64,000 nt of DNA from Bacteroidota bacterium (GTDB lineage Bacteria; Bacteroidota; Bacteroidia; AKYH767-A; 2013-40CM-41-45). Position numbers and translations under genes: made by a program. The stretch covers positions 1-64,000 of the forward strand of contig JADJSV010000003.1 of NCBI GenBank assembly GCA_016711505.1, read 5' to 3'. The notes under the pieces are model-generated. The model was not told the DNA's origin. It was given only the letters and a program-made list of their open reading frames with translations, and ran no database searches. Shown piece by piece: positions 63,525 to 64,000 of the stretch (positions are counted from its first letter, which is position 1; the number at the start of each line of letters is the position of its first letter).

Positions 63525-64000
63525 TCACTCCTTCTCTAAAACCAAATCATCATTCTCCACCATCGTAGCCTCATTCAAATGAAGCTTCTTGACTTTGATA
63601 TCTGCTGATGCGGTAATGGTGGTTTCCATTTTCATTGCTTCGATCGTAAACAGTGGCGCATTCTTTTTTACCAGATCACCTTCTTTCACAAAGATCTTCG
63701 TAAGTCGACCTTGCAATGGAGAACCAATATGATTGTCGCCTTTAGCTTTAACATGTGAGATCTTCTCAACTTTAGCTTTATGATCCTTTACTTCAATAGA
63801 ACGTGTTTGTCCATTCAAACGGAAGAATACAGTTCTGTTTCCATTTTCATCTACATTATCTGAAATGTAGAGTAAACGAATCAACAACGTCTTACCTCGT
63901 CCTATATTTACAAGAATTTCTTCATTGCTTTTCATTCCGTAGAAAAATGCAGGAGTAGGGAGTGAGGTTACATCACCATATTGCTTATTGAAATTATAAT
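63525..64000 (-). CDS. pyc: Pyruvate carboxylase, C-terminal part
   Basis: Only the last ~158 residues are present; the gene enters from the right edge. The sequence YGDVTSLPTPAFFYG then GRGKTLLIRLLYIS and FFRLNGQTRSIEV is characteristic of the pyruvate carboxylase PT/linker region. The biotinyl domain has IEAMKMETTI, with biotin attached to the lysine of AMKM, and SPLQGRLTKIFVKEGDLV. The stand-alone Met at 63935 is internal: the frame continues upstream of it. Pyruvate carboxylase makes oxaloacetate from pyruvate. The gene ends 49 bp from the long inverted repeat. Confidence 0.93.
   Translation of the reverse strand, partial: YNFNKQYGDVTSLPTPAFFYGMKSNEEILVNIGRGKTLLIRLLYISDNVDENGNRTVFFRLNGQTRSIEVKDHKAKVEKISHVKAKGDNHIGSPLQGRLTKIFVKEGDLVKKNAPLFTIEAMKMETTITASADIKVKKLHLNEATMVENDDLVLEKE

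Noticed and set aside
63525..63935. Stand-alone biotin carboxyl carrier protein
   Set aside because: The frame continues upstream of the Met at 63935 without a stop into further pyruvate-carboxylase-like sequence to the window edge.

Overview
The window comes from a member of the Bacteroidota. The support is phylum-level: a SprA homologue (translocon of the type IX secretion system, T9SS), three secreted proteins with C-terminal T9SS sorting domains, a RemB/Wzi-like outer-membrane protein, a DUF6029-type barrel, promoters of the Bacteroidota form TTG-N19-TAnnTTTG, and AT-rich DNA with many palindromic intergenic repeats. I cannot place it below phylum. No tRNA, rRNA or CRISPR array was seen.

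Left edge (1-6.2 kb, minus strand): maeB, ruvA and the N-terminal part of sprA, a gene order familiar in Bacteroidota. Here a ~0.95 kb block of duplicated and palindromic DNA sits between maeB and ruvA. A small T9SS cargo protein lies upstream of maeB. 6.5-12.4 kb (plus): an envelope thiol group made of two Omp28-like proteins, a TlpA-like thioredoxin, a DUF6029-type barrel and a small beta-barrel. 12.6-16.0 kb: deoC, a complete aldehyde dehydrogenase and a truncated, Cys-less aldehyde dehydrogenase, resembling ALDH16 split over two genes.

16.0-40.7 kb (plus) is a large surface-polysaccharide locus. It opens with cysC-cysD-cysN-cysQ (synthesis of PAPS and removal of PAP), has no PAPS or sulfite reductase, and runs into a flippase, a polymerase and a sulfotransferase. 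Glycosyltransferases, a GNAT protein, a polysaccharide deacetylase, a RemB/Wzi-like protein, a WecA-like initiating transferase, wecB-wecC (UDP-ManNAcA), a second flippase and polymerase, more glycosyltransferases and a heparinase II/III-like protein follow. The simplest reading is export of one or two acidic, sulfated polysaccharides. A two-component system (40.7-43.4 kb) follows convergently; an 18-bp site occurs, as exact reverse complements, upstream of each of its two genes.

43.6-47.9 kb: heme O synthase and accessory cytochrome c oxidase genes (two subunit III-like, subunit IV, SCO, DUF420). 48.0-49.4 kb: a dense array of about 16 REP-like hairpins (12 in one orientation, 4 in the other, plus half copies) beside a Y1/RAYT-type transposase. 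The same hairpin design recurs in the maeB-ruvA block 45 kb away. 49.6-58 kb: trhO, a T9SS protein with a GEVED-like domain, a SAM-I riboswitch with terminator in front of metH, and a delta-60-repeat T9SS protein. 58-64 kb: a small membrane protein, a protein with protein-kinase-like motifs, a TolC/HlyD-type efflux pair without a pump, tsaB, and the 3' end of pyruvate carboxylase.

Several otherwise well-preserved genes (sprA, ruvA, remB-like, a flippase, a glycosyltransferase, heparinase-like, tolC-like) are broken by single-base indels, mostly in short homopolymers and most densely at the left edge. This looks more like sequencing or assembly error than gene decay, so these genes are given as whole loci with the break positions stated.
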